From an uncultured Muribaculaceae bacterium (GTDB taxonomy: Bacteria > Bacteroidota > Bacteroidia > Bacteroidales > Muribaculaceae), in NCBI GenBank assembly GCA_910586975.1, contig CAJUKX010000057.1, positions 1-5,463 on the forward strand: DNA of 5,463 nucleotides, written 5' to 3'. A program made the translations under genes and the position numbers. Each line of letters opens with the position of its first letter. Position 1 is the first letter of the stretch. Positions 1-5,408 of this stretch are shown here, in pieces. The notes beneath the pieces are model-generated. The model was given only the letters and a program-made list of their open reading frames with translations. It was not told where the DNA came from and made no database searches.

Positions 1-38
1 ATTTTTTAACACTTTTTTCTTGCAAGAGTCCTAGATTT

Positions 39-110
39 CCGGGTATGTACGACCGTAGGGAGGACATGCCCGGTAGACATCGCAAAACAAATGGCATCCG
101 CAGGAAGCCG
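39..110 (-). repeat. Reverse-orientation copy of the hairpin element
   Basis: The reverse complement of this stretch aligns along its whole length with 299-371, at roughly 80% identity by eye. The 15-base loop acgaccgtagggagg (49-63) is the exact reverse complement of the loop at 347-361. It is flanked by stem arms ccgggtatgt (39-48) and acatgcccgg (64-73), which pair over 10 bp with one G-T. The other end (93-108) matches, in reverse, the gcatcctgcggatgcc hairpin of the forward copies. This copy faces the forward copy at 138-221 head to head. Confidence 0.8.
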
Positions 111-155
111 TGTATATAGGCCGGTTGCCTCTATAGTCGGCTTTCTGCGAATGCC
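93..155. repeat. Long near-perfect fold-back (inverted repeat)
   Basis: Arms 93-110 and 138-155 pair over 18 positions with 16 Watson-Crick pairs, one G-T and one mismatch (98/150). After two unpaired positions on each side, an inner stem 113-120 with 128-135 adds seven more pairs and one mismatch, leaving a 7-base tip (121-127). The result is one hairpin of about 63 nt. It arises where a reverse copy (39-110) and a forward copy (138-221) of the repeat meet. It has no adjacent T-run that would mark it as an ordinary terminator. Confidence 0.75.
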
Positions 156-256
156 TTTACTTTTTTATACAATTACCGGGCATGCCCGCGCTTCGGTAAA
201 CCTACGCGCGTGCATACCCGGCTACTAGCTCACAGGCTTCCTTCGGATGCCATCTT
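138..256 (+). repeat. Degenerate forward copy of the hairpin element
   Basis: The order of sub-motifs is the same as in the 151-bp units: a ctgcgaatgcc segment near 146-155, then a stem ccgggcatgc (176-185) with gcatacccgg (212-221) pairing 9 of 10, then cttcggatgcc followed by the junction into the first full unit at 257. The loop between the 176-185 and 212-221 arms is 26 nt instead of 15, and the sequence between motifs is strongly diverged. This is an old, decayed copy of the repeat next to two recent ones. Confidence 0.6.
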
Positions 257-407
257 CCCGATACCCTCGGTGGGTTTGGTGTGACAATGTGGCGTATGCT
301 GCATCCTGCGGATGCCTTTTGCTTGGGCGGCTGTCTCCCGGCATGCCCTCCCTACGGTCGTGCATACCGGGTTACGGTGTGGCAGACATCCTGGCGGATG
401 TCATACT
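257..407 (+). repeat. 151-bp tandem repeat, unit A
   Basis: This is the first of two head-to-tail units. It is identical to the next unit at 146 of 151 positions with no insertions or deletions; differences are at 266, 308, 355, 394 and 406. It contains at least three hairpins: gcatcc/ggatgc (301-306, 310-315; 3-nt loop), cccggcatgc/gcataccggg (337-346, 362-371; 9 of 10 paired, 15-nt loop) and gacatcc/ggatgtc (385-391, 396-402; 4-nt loop). The high identity indicates recent duplication or ongoing homogenisation. Its function is unknown; it resembles dispersed intergenic palindromic repeats in general design. Confidence 0.9.
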
Positions 408-558
408 CCCGATACCATCGGTGGGTTTGGTGTGACAATGTGGCGTATGCTGCATCCTCCGGATGCCTTTTGCTTGGGCGGCTGTCTCCCGGCATGCCCT
501 CCCTATGGTCGTGCATACCGGGTTACGGTGTGGCAGACATCCTCGCGGATGTCATATT
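408..558 (+). repeat. 151-bp tandem repeat, unit B
   Basis: This is the second head-to-tail unit, immediately adjoining unit A. Hairpins are at 452-457/461-466, 488-497/513-522 and 536-542/547-553. Three of the five substitutions relative to unit A (at 459, 506 and 545) lie in hairpin loops, two (417, 557) lie outside the listed hairpins, and none changes a stem base. The unit phase is arbitrary; the start at the cccgatacc motif was chosen because that motif recurs at 257, 408 and, as cccggtacc, at 559. Confidence 0.9.
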
Positions 559-623
559 CCCGGTACCCTTGATAGGGTTAGAGTGTACCGAAATGTTTTA
601 TTTCGCATCCTGGCGGATGTCAT
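559..623 (+). repeat. Decayed third repeat piece
   Basis: It begins in register with the two full units (cccggtacc at 559-567) and drifts quickly. It ends with an 18-base exact match (606-623) to unit A positions 387-404, the catcc/ggatg hairpin. Because the intervening part is much shorter than 151 bp, this looks like a unit with an internal deletion or a truncated edge of the array. A local perfect 6-bp inverted repeat, cggtac (561-566) with gtaccg (584-589), replaces the hairpin pattern of the full units. Confidence 0.6.
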
Positions 624-660
624 GTTGACGATTCCCACACTGGAAACGTAATAAAATGAC

Positions 661-678
661 ATACGGAGGTAACCGTAT
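661..678 (-). terminator. Weak hairpin after the small lipoprotein gene
   Basis: Arms atacgg (661-666) and ccgtat (673-678) form a perfect 6-bp stem with a 6-nt loop, starting 15 bp past the stop codon of the small lipoprotein gene. On the minus strand it is followed by a loosely T-rich stretch (gtcattttatt) rather than a clean T-run. It could terminate the transcript weakly; the nearby repeat hairpins may also contribute. Confidence 0.35.
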
Positions 679-693
679 TGGCGGGAGTCCCCA

Positions 694-1182
694 TTAGCGG
701 GTGAGGGGGGTGTCGCCGCGGTTGGTGTCGCGCATGCAGAGGAACCACTCGCCTACGCACTTCACGGGCTTGAAGTACCAGTTGGTGGGGATTGCTCCAT
801 CGAGTATCACTTCGCAACGTACTTCATTGTTTTTGTAGTCGTCGAAGATGATTTCGCGAATGCTGAAATCGGTGATGTTGAATTCCTTGAAGGTCTGCAT
901 GTAGGCCTCGCGGGTGGCATCGTTGAGGGGCATGGGCTTGCCGGTCACAGAGTCGATGTTGAACGCGTCATTGATCATATTGAGGGCAAGGTCATATTCA
1001 CCTGCTACAATCTGACCCATAAAGTCATTAACGAGTTTGCGTACGGCTGCCGAGTCGGCACCTTCGGTATGCATCTTGGGCATGCCGGCCATTTCTTCCT
1101 GCTCAGATGCCTTCTTATTTCCACCGCAGCTTGCCAGGATAGCGACTGCAGCGATAAAGAGAAAGATTCGTGTAAATTTCAT
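694..1182 (-). CDS. Small lipoprotein, possible NTF2-like fold, 162 aa
   Basis: This is a predicted envelope lipoprotein of unknown function. Residues 1-18 form a signal peptide (basic MKFTR, then a hydrophobic core) ending in lipobox LASC with Cys19 as the lipid-attachment residue. A polar linker rich in Lys, Glu and Met follows (20-43). The remainder alternates helix and strand: amphipathic helices about 44-73 with a GEYDLALNMI segment, a helix near 87-101, then strands to the end with Trp135 and Trp146. Small size, helices first and a late curved-sheet pattern resemble NTF2-like/DUF4878-type lipoproteins, but that is a guess from pattern only. Three further cysteines (123, 142, 149) are present. 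The start at 1182 was chosen because it gives a proper signal peptide; an in-frame ATG at 1218 would add 12 residues but lies in the loop of the upstream terminator. There is no Shine-Dalgarno sequence. Expression probably depends on read-through from the large lipoprotein gene. Confidence 0.85.
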   Translation of the reverse strand: MKFTRIFLFIAAVAILASCGGNKKASEQEEMAGMPKMHTEGADSAAVRKLVNDFMGQIVAGEYDLALNMINDAFNIDSVTGKPMPLNDATREAYMQTFKEFNITDFSIREIIFDDYKNNEVRCEVILDGAIPTNWYFKPVKCVGEWFLCMRDTNRGDTPLTR

Positions 1183-1203
1183 ATTGCAATTCAGTAATAT
1201 TGA

Positions 1204-1234
1204 AAAAAGGGGCTGCATTACACAGCCCCTTTTT
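1204..1234 (-). terminator. Strong intrinsic terminator of the large lipoprotein gene
   Basis: Arms aaaaaggggctg (1204-1215) and cagccccttttt (1223-1234) pair perfectly over 12 bp around a 7-nt loop. The GC-rich core is 7 bp and the stem ends in A/T on both sides, so each strand has a T-run after the hairpin. Read on the minus strand it lies 38 bp beyond the stop codon of the large lipoprotein gene and 21 bp before the small lipoprotein start. Nothing convergent is seen on the plus strand, so its main role should be on the minus strand. Confidence 0.88.
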
Positions 1235-1272
1235 GTTATGCAGAAGATTTGTTAAATTCTTCTATTGAGGGA

Positions 1273-4200
1273 TTAGTTGCCCTGACCGGGAGTCGGGTTA
1301 ACAGTGATAACCATCTTACCGGTGAGGTAGCCCCACTTGTAGGAGAGAACGAGGGGAACTTCAATCTGGAAGGCCTTATTGAAGTTTTCACCGTTGTTGT
1401 AGTAAGTAAGGGTACCCATGTTGTAGTTACCGAGCGTACCTGTAGCAGGTGTGAAGATGATATCCATGTTGGGAGTAACCTGTGCAAGTGTTGTTGTGCC
1501 AAGTGTACCTCCACCAAGAGTTGTTGTTACAACGTTCTTGAGAGAACCAGCACTAACTGCACCATTTACAAGGTTGCTGGGATCCTTAGGATCAACAGTA
1601 CCCACGGTAATGCTCTTGAGACCATAGTAGGTGTAGTACCAGGGATGAGTGCTGAAGAAACTCATGGGATCGTCTGAACGCCAGTCTGTGAACGAAATGT
1701 AGTCAGCAAAGTTAACTACAGAACCCTTAGTCTGAGCATCGATCATTGTAGCACCATCCTTGATGTCCATGTTGATGGGACGGAGGAAGCGTACGTTGAA
1801 AGTGTTGTTGGTGAGAGCTATGGGCTTGTTGCACTCGTTAACAGCTGTGATCTGGATGGTTCCGGTGGGAGTTTCACCCTTAGCAAGCTGAGTGTGGCTG
1901 TATGCGTTGAGAATATCAAGAGCAAATGCAGTCTGCTGATATTCTACAGTAGGATCGTCAGTACCCCAAGTTTTTAAAGAGTAAGTGGGGTTGTTGATAA
2001 CTGCGATAGGCTGCTTAACAGCGGGAGCTGACTTGAGAGCAGCGTAGAGAGTCTGACCTTCTACGGTGATTACGTATTCAGCACCAGATACACCGGTAGC
2101 GGTGGCAACAGCCTGTTCGGGCTTGAAGCTGAAAGTCTTGGTGAGGAATTCATCTCCGTAACCCTTGTACATTTCAGCGATTTCAGATACAGCAAGCTTC
2201 ATTTCCTGCTTCCAGGGGTAGAGGAGATGGCTTTCGAATGTGCAAAGGTCTGATTTATCATTTGCTGTCTTGGGAACAGCCACGTTGAGGTGAGTTTCGT
2301 CGAAGCCACCGTGCTGGTTGGTCCAAGCGGTGTACCACATTTCAGCGATCTTAAGACCGTTGCTGATTGTGCCTGAAGGAGTTACATTGAGGGCCTTGGG
2401 AGTCCAGTTAAGAGTTACGTAAACGTAGTGGTGAACAGTCTGAGTGTGGTTGCTACCCATGCTTACAGTATACTTCTTAACGAAGCGAACGATAACCTTG
2501 GTTGAAGGGAGCTTCTGGTCAACGAAGAGGTTATAAGCCTGTTCGCCACCGATGTTCCACTTGATAACGTTGGTTTCAGAAGAAGCCTGATCATATTCAG
2601 TCTTACCAACTTCGCCGATCCAGTATTCCTTGGCTATTTCCTTAGCGCCCTTGTCAGCCTTGTCGAACTGCTTGAGGAGGTAAGTATCGGCTTCACCGGT
2701 CATTTGGTCCTTGGTTGCTGTGTAGTCGGGTGTGTACTGTTCTTCGAATTCCTGCTTAGAGATACCGAGCTTTTCGATAATCTTTTCTTCAACCTGCCAC
2801 CATGTGAGAGATTCGCCGAATGACTGGAGGGGGCATGTTGCAGTGTAAGCGTTGTCGAAAGTGAAGGGATCGATGATTGTGTATTCATCTTCCTTGGTAT
2901 CGGGAACGATCTGAATCTTCATGTAGCCGACAGCTGCATACTTACCGCTGATGGTGTCCTTAAGGGCAACACGAACGATAGGCAGACGGTCGATGCTGGC
3001 CATACCCTGAGCAGAACCGAAGGGCTGCTGGAGACCTTCATTTGTCATCTGAGGACGGAAGATGCAGTTGTAGCCATCAACCTTAAGGGCAGCGTGAGCT
3101 GATTCAGAGGTCTTGTTTTCGCCGAGCTTGTAACCAACGAGAGCATATTCGTAGGTAAAGCCTTTTTCGCGAACAGTTTCCTTGGTAGCGTTAATGTCCC
3201 AACGAGTATCCTGATCCTTAGCAGCCTGATCTGCTACGAGTTTGTAGTGAGTGTCAACCCATTCAGCGATGTTAACACCTTCGCTGTTCCAAGCTACAGT
3301 AGCGAAAGGTGTTTCATCTGCTATAGCTTTAGCCATTGTGGTGTGGAGGTGAGTCTGATGATCAGCCATACGAGCATCAGCAAGTTCAAAGCCTGTGGTG
3401 TACAAAGGCTTGAGAGCAGCGTAGTCAGAAGTGATTACGGTGTCACCAAGGCTTACTTCGAGAGCGAGTACAGTAACCTTAGAATCAGTTGCGATGTAGG
3501 GGAGGATACCGTCCTTGAGGTTAGCCTTAACAGTTACATCACCACCATTAACCTTAGCTTCGTAGATAGTGGGAGTGGGAACGTTGCTTGCGCGAACGAA
3601 GTCAACATGCTTGATAGTGTTGGTAAAGCTGTAAGCCTTAACATCAGCAGGCATCTGAGCTGTAGAAGGATTCATGTGATAGGTAGCAACCAGGTTGGGT
3701 GTTACATATACAGAATCACCTGCTACGGGAGCGTCAGTTGCGAAGTTTCCATCAGCATTTACAGTCTTAACATCAAGCTGTGCGTAAGCGAAAGTGGGAG
3801 CCCACATAGCTTCAATACCGTGGTAGTAGAATACGGGATTGAAAACGAGTGAACGGAGCTGATCGCCGTTAATAGTAACGAGTGCGCCTTCGATAGCAGC
3901 AACCTTGTTAGAGATAGCCTGAAGGAGAACATCGAAGTTGCTTGCCTGGTTCTGAAGACCGGCGATAGCGCTGTTGATTTCAGTGATGGTCTGATCGAGA
4001 CCATTCAGGAAAGCTTCTTTACCAGCGAGGTTTTCAAGAAGAGTCTTGTACTGGTTAAGAGCGTCGAGCTGGGTCTGAAGAGCCTGGAGAGCTTCGTCGT
4101 AGCTGGTGCCGGGAGTGGTTGTGCCACCCTGAGCGAGCTTTTCTTCGAGAGCCTTAACACGAGCCTGGAGAGCGTCGTATTCAGCCTTTGTGGTGTAACC

Positions 4201-4545
4201 CTTGAGCTGTTCAGCGATTTCGGCGAGAGCTTCAGCCTTGGCGTTAGCAGCAGCAGATGTTGCGTATTCCTTGGCAGCTTTTGCTTCGGCAGCGGCAGCT
4301 TCTGCAGCATCCTGAGCAGCCTTGGCAGCTGCAGCAGCGTTGTTAGCGTTGGTAAGGGCTTCCTGAGCCTGGCTCTTGAGGCTTTCTACAGCAGCCTGGA
4401 TGGCTGTGATCTGAGCCTGGAGGTCCTTGTCCTGACCCTGCAGGTTATCGATGTCATCGTCGTAATCCTTACACGATGTGATAGCCGCGGGCATCGAAGC
4501 GCACACCATTGAGAGAAGTGCGATTTTCAATAAACCTTTGTTCAT
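1273..4545 (-). CDS. Large coiled-coil surface lipoprotein, 1090 aa
   Basis: This is a predicted outer-membrane, probably surface-exposed lipoprotein; its substrate or partner is unknown. Residues 1-24 are a signal peptide with lipobox ITSC and lipidated Cys25. The following KDYDDDID is acidic, as in Bacteroidetes lipoprotein export signals that send lipoproteins to the cell surface. Residues about 33-138 form a long heptad-like coiled coil with an extreme alanine-rich stretch (68-110). A Gly/Thr/Pro linker (140-149) leads to a second helical stalk (150-225). Residues about 230-1085 look mainly beta-rich, starting with SLVFNPVFYYHGIEAMW, with a shorter helical insert near 580-650 and a final strand pair at LSYKWGYLTGKMVITVNP. 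No catalytic motif or type IX C-terminal domain is recognised. The layout suggests a stalk that lifts beta domains off the membrane. Similar long lipoproteins are typical of Muribaculaceae-like genomes. Codons are strongly biased (GCT, AAG, AAC, CTC, GGT), suggesting high expression. The start is supported by the signal peptide; no Shine-Dalgarno sequence is seen. Confidence 0.9.
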   Translation of the reverse strand: MNKGLLKIALLSMVCASMPAAITSCKDYDDDIDNLQGQDKDLQAQITAIQAAVESLKSQAQEALTNANNAAAAAKAAQDAAEAAAAEAKAAKEYATSAAANAKAEALAEIAEQLKGYTTKAEYDALQARVKALEEKLAQGGTTTPGTSYDEALQALQTQLDALNQYKTLLENLAGKEAFLNGLDQTITEINSAIAGLQNQASNFDVLLQAISNKVAAIEGALVTINGDQLRSLVFNPVFYYHGIEAMWAPTFAYAQLDVKTVNADGNFATDAPVAGDSVYVTPNLVATYHMNPSTAQMPADVKAYSFTNTIKHVDFVRASNVPTPTIYEAKVNGGDVTVKANLKDGILPYIATDSKVTVLALEVSLGDTVITSDYAALKPLYTTGFELADARMADHQTHLHTTMAKAIADETPFATVAWNSEGVNIAEWVDTHYKLVADQAAKDQDTRWDINATKETVREKGFTYEYALVGYKLGENKTSESAHAALKVDGYNCIFRPQMTNEGLQQPFGSAQGMASIDRLPIVRVALKDTISGKYAAVGYMKIQIVPDTKEDEYTIIDPFTFDNAYTATCPLQSFGESLTWWQVEEKIIEKLGISKQEFEEQYTPDYTATKDQMTGEADTYLLKQFDKADKGAKEIAKEYWIGEVGKTEYDQASSETNVIKWNIGGEQAYNLFVDQKLPSTKVIVRFVKKYTVSMGSNHTQTVHHYVYVTLNWTPKALNVTPSGTISNGLKIAEMWYTAWTNQHGGFDETHLNVAVPKTANDKSDLCTFESHLLYPWKQEMKLAVSEIAEMYKGYGDEFLTKTFSFKPEQAVATATGVSGAEYVITVEGQTLYAALKSAPAVKQPIAVINNPTYSLKTWGTDDPTVEYQQTAFALDILNAYSHTQLAKGETPTGTIQITAVNECNKPIALTNNTFNVRFLRPINMDIKDGATMIDAQTKGSVVNFADYISFTDWRSDDPMSFFSTHPWYYTYYGLKSITVGTVDPKDPSNLVNGAVSAGSLKNVVTTTLGGGTLGTTTLAQVTPNMDIIFTPATGTLGNYNMGTLTYYNNGENFNKAFQIEVPLVLSYKWGYLTGKMVITVNPTPGQGN

Positions 4546-4627
4546 AATTGATTTATTAGGTGATTAAAATGTGAATAGTTTTTGCGATAGATATTAATGT
4601 ATTATTCGCACGGTAAATAAACCTGTG

Positions 4628-4635
4628 CAAAATTA
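4628..4635 (-). promoter_or_regulatory. Candidate -7 box for the large lipoprotein gene
   Basis: The minus strand reads TAATTTTG, matching the Bacteroidetes -7 consensus TAnnTTTG. Transcription would begin near 4621, giving an A/T-rich leader of about 75 nt. No TTTG or TTG is found at the expected -33 position; instead one arm of an inverted repeat (4653-4661) lies there. The promoter may therefore be weak alone or need an activator, or the true promoter may be elsewhere. Confidence 0.5.
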
Positions 4636-4652
4636 CTTCAATCTGAGCGTTT

Positions 4653-4692
4653 ATCACTTATAATGTTGTAGCAAGAATTGCTCATAAGTGAT
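4653..4692. repeat. Nested inverted repeat upstream of the lipoprotein promoter
   Basis: Arms atcacttat (4653-4661) and ataagtgat (4684-4692) are perfect 9-bp inverted repeats 22 bp apart. Inside lies a second short inverted repeat agcaa (4670-4674) / ttgct (4678-4682). The inner arm nearest the gene occupies the -33 region of the candidate promoter. There is no T-run, so it is not a clear terminator; an operator or activator site is the more likely reading. The spacing is far too short for a typical invertible promoter. Confidence 0.45.
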
Positions 4693-4763
4693 GCGAGTTT
4701 CGCGATTACTTGAAATTTAATAAAATTTAAGAACATGTATTGGTGTGGAAAAATTCGCGCTAT

Positions 4764-4783
4764 CTGCCACATTAGTGCGGCAG
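4764..4783 (-). terminator. Hairpin downstream of the XRE regulator gene
   Basis: On the minus strand ctgccgca and tgtggcag pair over 8 bp (one G-T) around a 4-nt loop, 36 bp past the stop codon of the regulator gene. A run of five T residues follows, but only about 9 nt after the stem, so this is a poor match to a canonical intrinsic terminator. It could reduce read-through from the regulator into the lipoprotein gene. Confidence 0.35.
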
Positions 4784-4819
4784 CATTTGCGGTGTCAGAG
4801 GAGGATGATAATCAATGCT

Positions 4820-5044
4820 TCATGGTGTTTTAGAAAGTTCTTCGACCAATTCTTCGGAATAGAGGGCGAAAAAGTCGCGACGGAGCACCTGCGAGATACG
4901 ACGAAGGAGGTCGGTGTCGATCGAGTTCTTCTGGAAGAGACGATAGACATTCGAACGGTCGAGGTGGATTTTGCGTGAGAACCATGCCACACTGCGCTCC
5001 TGCGCGATCAGCTCGTCCTTTATTATTTGTCCGATTGGGTCCAT
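4820..5044 (-). CDS. Small XRE/Cro-type helix-turn-helix regulator, 74 aa
   Basis: This is a DNA-binding protein consisting of a single lambda-repressor-like domain with no effector or dimerisation domain. Predicted helices: 4-15 (IGQIIKDELIAQ), 18-26 (SVAWFSRKI), recognition helix 29-38 (DRSNVYRLFQ), 43-54 (DTDLLRRISQVL) and a C-terminal helix 63-71. Helices two and three form the helix-turn-helix, with the family's small-residue/turn pattern around residues 19-29. Compact proteins of this pattern, with a conserved SIDTDLL-like stretch and a C-terminal FF-x-YSEEL, are common in Bacteroidales, and their targets are mostly unknown. The start at 5044 is the first ATG of the frame and lies after an A/T-rich leader with no Shine-Dalgarno sequence. 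It has its own promoter and a structured leader, and it points toward the large lipoprotein gene 274 bp away. Autoregulation, or control of that gene, is inferred only from shared upstream motifs. Confidence 0.88.
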   Translation of the reverse strand: MDPIGQIIKDELIAQERSVAWFSRKIHLDRSNVYRLFQKNSIDTDLLRRISQVLRRDFFALYSEELVEELSKTP

Positions 5045-5074
5045 TAAAAAATTATTGAATTAGAGGGAGAGGAG

Positions 5075-5117
5075 CGCATCACACACGCATACGTGCGTAT
5101 ATAATATATGTGACGCG
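5075..5117 (-). promoter_or_regulatory. Structured leader or operator of the XRE gene
   Basis: Arms cgcatcaca (5075-5083) and tgtgacgcg (5109-5117) pair at 8 of 9 positions. A second hairpin acgca (5085-5089) / tgcgt (5094-5098) sits inside, and an alternative pairing atacg/cgtat (5089-5093, 5096-5100) competes with it. The region lies inside the predicted regulator transcript, between its promoter and start codon, so it could act as RNA structure or as paired protein-binding sites on DNA. Confidence 0.4.
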
Positions 5118-5143
5118 ATACTCGCTGTTTTTTATTTCAAATA

Positions 5144-5174
5144 CAAAGTTACAAAAAAATAGTGTGATACGCAA
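5144..5174 (-). promoter_or_regulatory. Candidate Bacteroidetes-type promoter of the XRE gene
   Basis: On the minus strand TTG (5174-5172) is followed after 20 bp by TAACTTTG (5151-5144), a good match to the -33/-7 promoter pattern of Bacteroidetes. Transcription would start near 5137 and give a leader of about 92 nt. The same TAACTTTG box is used by the tRNA promoter in this window. Confidence 0.65.
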
Positions 5175-5344
5175 GCACTTTAACATATCCGCGCAATAAA
5201 AATTGGCAAAGTGAATTGAACAAGGATTTGATTACCTTTGAATATCAGCAAAATCGGATAAAAGCAGCCTTGTATGTAACAGCACTACAAATCAAGTGTT
5301 TAGGCAAATTCTTTGAAAAAATTTAGAAAAAAGTTGCAAAAATA

Positions 5345-5376
5345 TTTGGCCATGTCGAAAATTAGCCTTAACTTTG
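5345..5376 (+). promoter_or_regulatory. Bacteroidetes-type promoter of tRNA-Lys
   Basis: TTTG (5345-5348), a 20-bp spacer and TAACTTTG (5369-5376) match the full -33/-7 consensus. The predicted start near 5382 lies about 27 nt ahead of the mature tRNA 5' end. It is the best promoter match in the window and supports the phylum assignment. Confidence 0.8.
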
Positions 5377-5408
5377 CAACGCAAAAAGGAAATAACCCTT
5401 ACGCAAAA

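Larger units (their letters stand above)
1..693. other. Gene-free region dominated by hairpin-rich repeats
   Basis: No convincing coding sequence is present. Open frames between about 247 and 650 exist only because the repeats are GC-rich and lack stops; the 151-bp period is not a multiple of three, so the same DNA is read in a different frame in each unit, which argues against a protein. Positions 1-38 are A/T-rich with no recognised feature. Positions 39-623 are built from copies of one hairpin-rich element, annotated separately. Positions 624-693 are the downstream flank of the small lipoprotein gene. The base composition of the repeats (GC-rich) differs clearly from the A/T-rich intergenic DNA at the other end of the window. 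Confidence 0.8.
5045..5408. other. Divergent intergenic region between regulator and tRNA-Lys
   Basis: No gene is seen in these 364 bp. The left part (5075-5117) holds nested inverted repeats in the regulator's leader; 5144-5174 is the regulator's promoter; 5233-5240 is an isolated plus-strand TACCTTTG match; 5345-5376 is the tRNA promoter. The rest (about 5176-5340) is A/T-rich with no open frame of note. Confidence 0.7.

Noticed and set aside
39..623. CRISPR array or integron attC cluster
   Set aside because: Units are 151 bp, nearly identical throughout and directly adjoining, with no unique spacers. No cas or integrase gene and no cassette-like genes lie between the palindromes.
247..651. 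Several overlapping plus-strand open frames of 62-115 codons in the repeat array
   Set aside because: They are stop-free only because of repeated GC-rich DNA. The 151-bp period shifts the frame each unit, and the same peptide segments recur in different frames. No start context or known domain supports them.
1183..1218. Twelve-residue N-terminal extension of the small lipoprotein (ATG at 1218)
   Set aside because: It would put extra residues before a textbook lipoprotein signal and start within the loop of a strong terminator hairpin. The ATG at 1182 gives a normal signal peptide.
1249..1677. 142-codon plus-strand open frame antisense to the lipoprotein C-terminus
   Set aside because: It is a shadow of the real gene, with unusual cysteine- and threonine-rich composition and no domain; no promoter is seen for it.
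3247..3852. 201-codon plus-strand open frame antisense to the large lipoprotein
   Set aside because: It lies wholly inside a well-supported gene on the other strand and is a by-product of that gene's biased codons. Its sequence has no recognisable domain or signal.
4653..4692. Invertible (phase-variable) promoter
   Set aside because: Arms are only 9 bp and 22 bp apart, much shorter than typical Bacteroidales invertible promoters, and no recombinase gene is nearby in the window.
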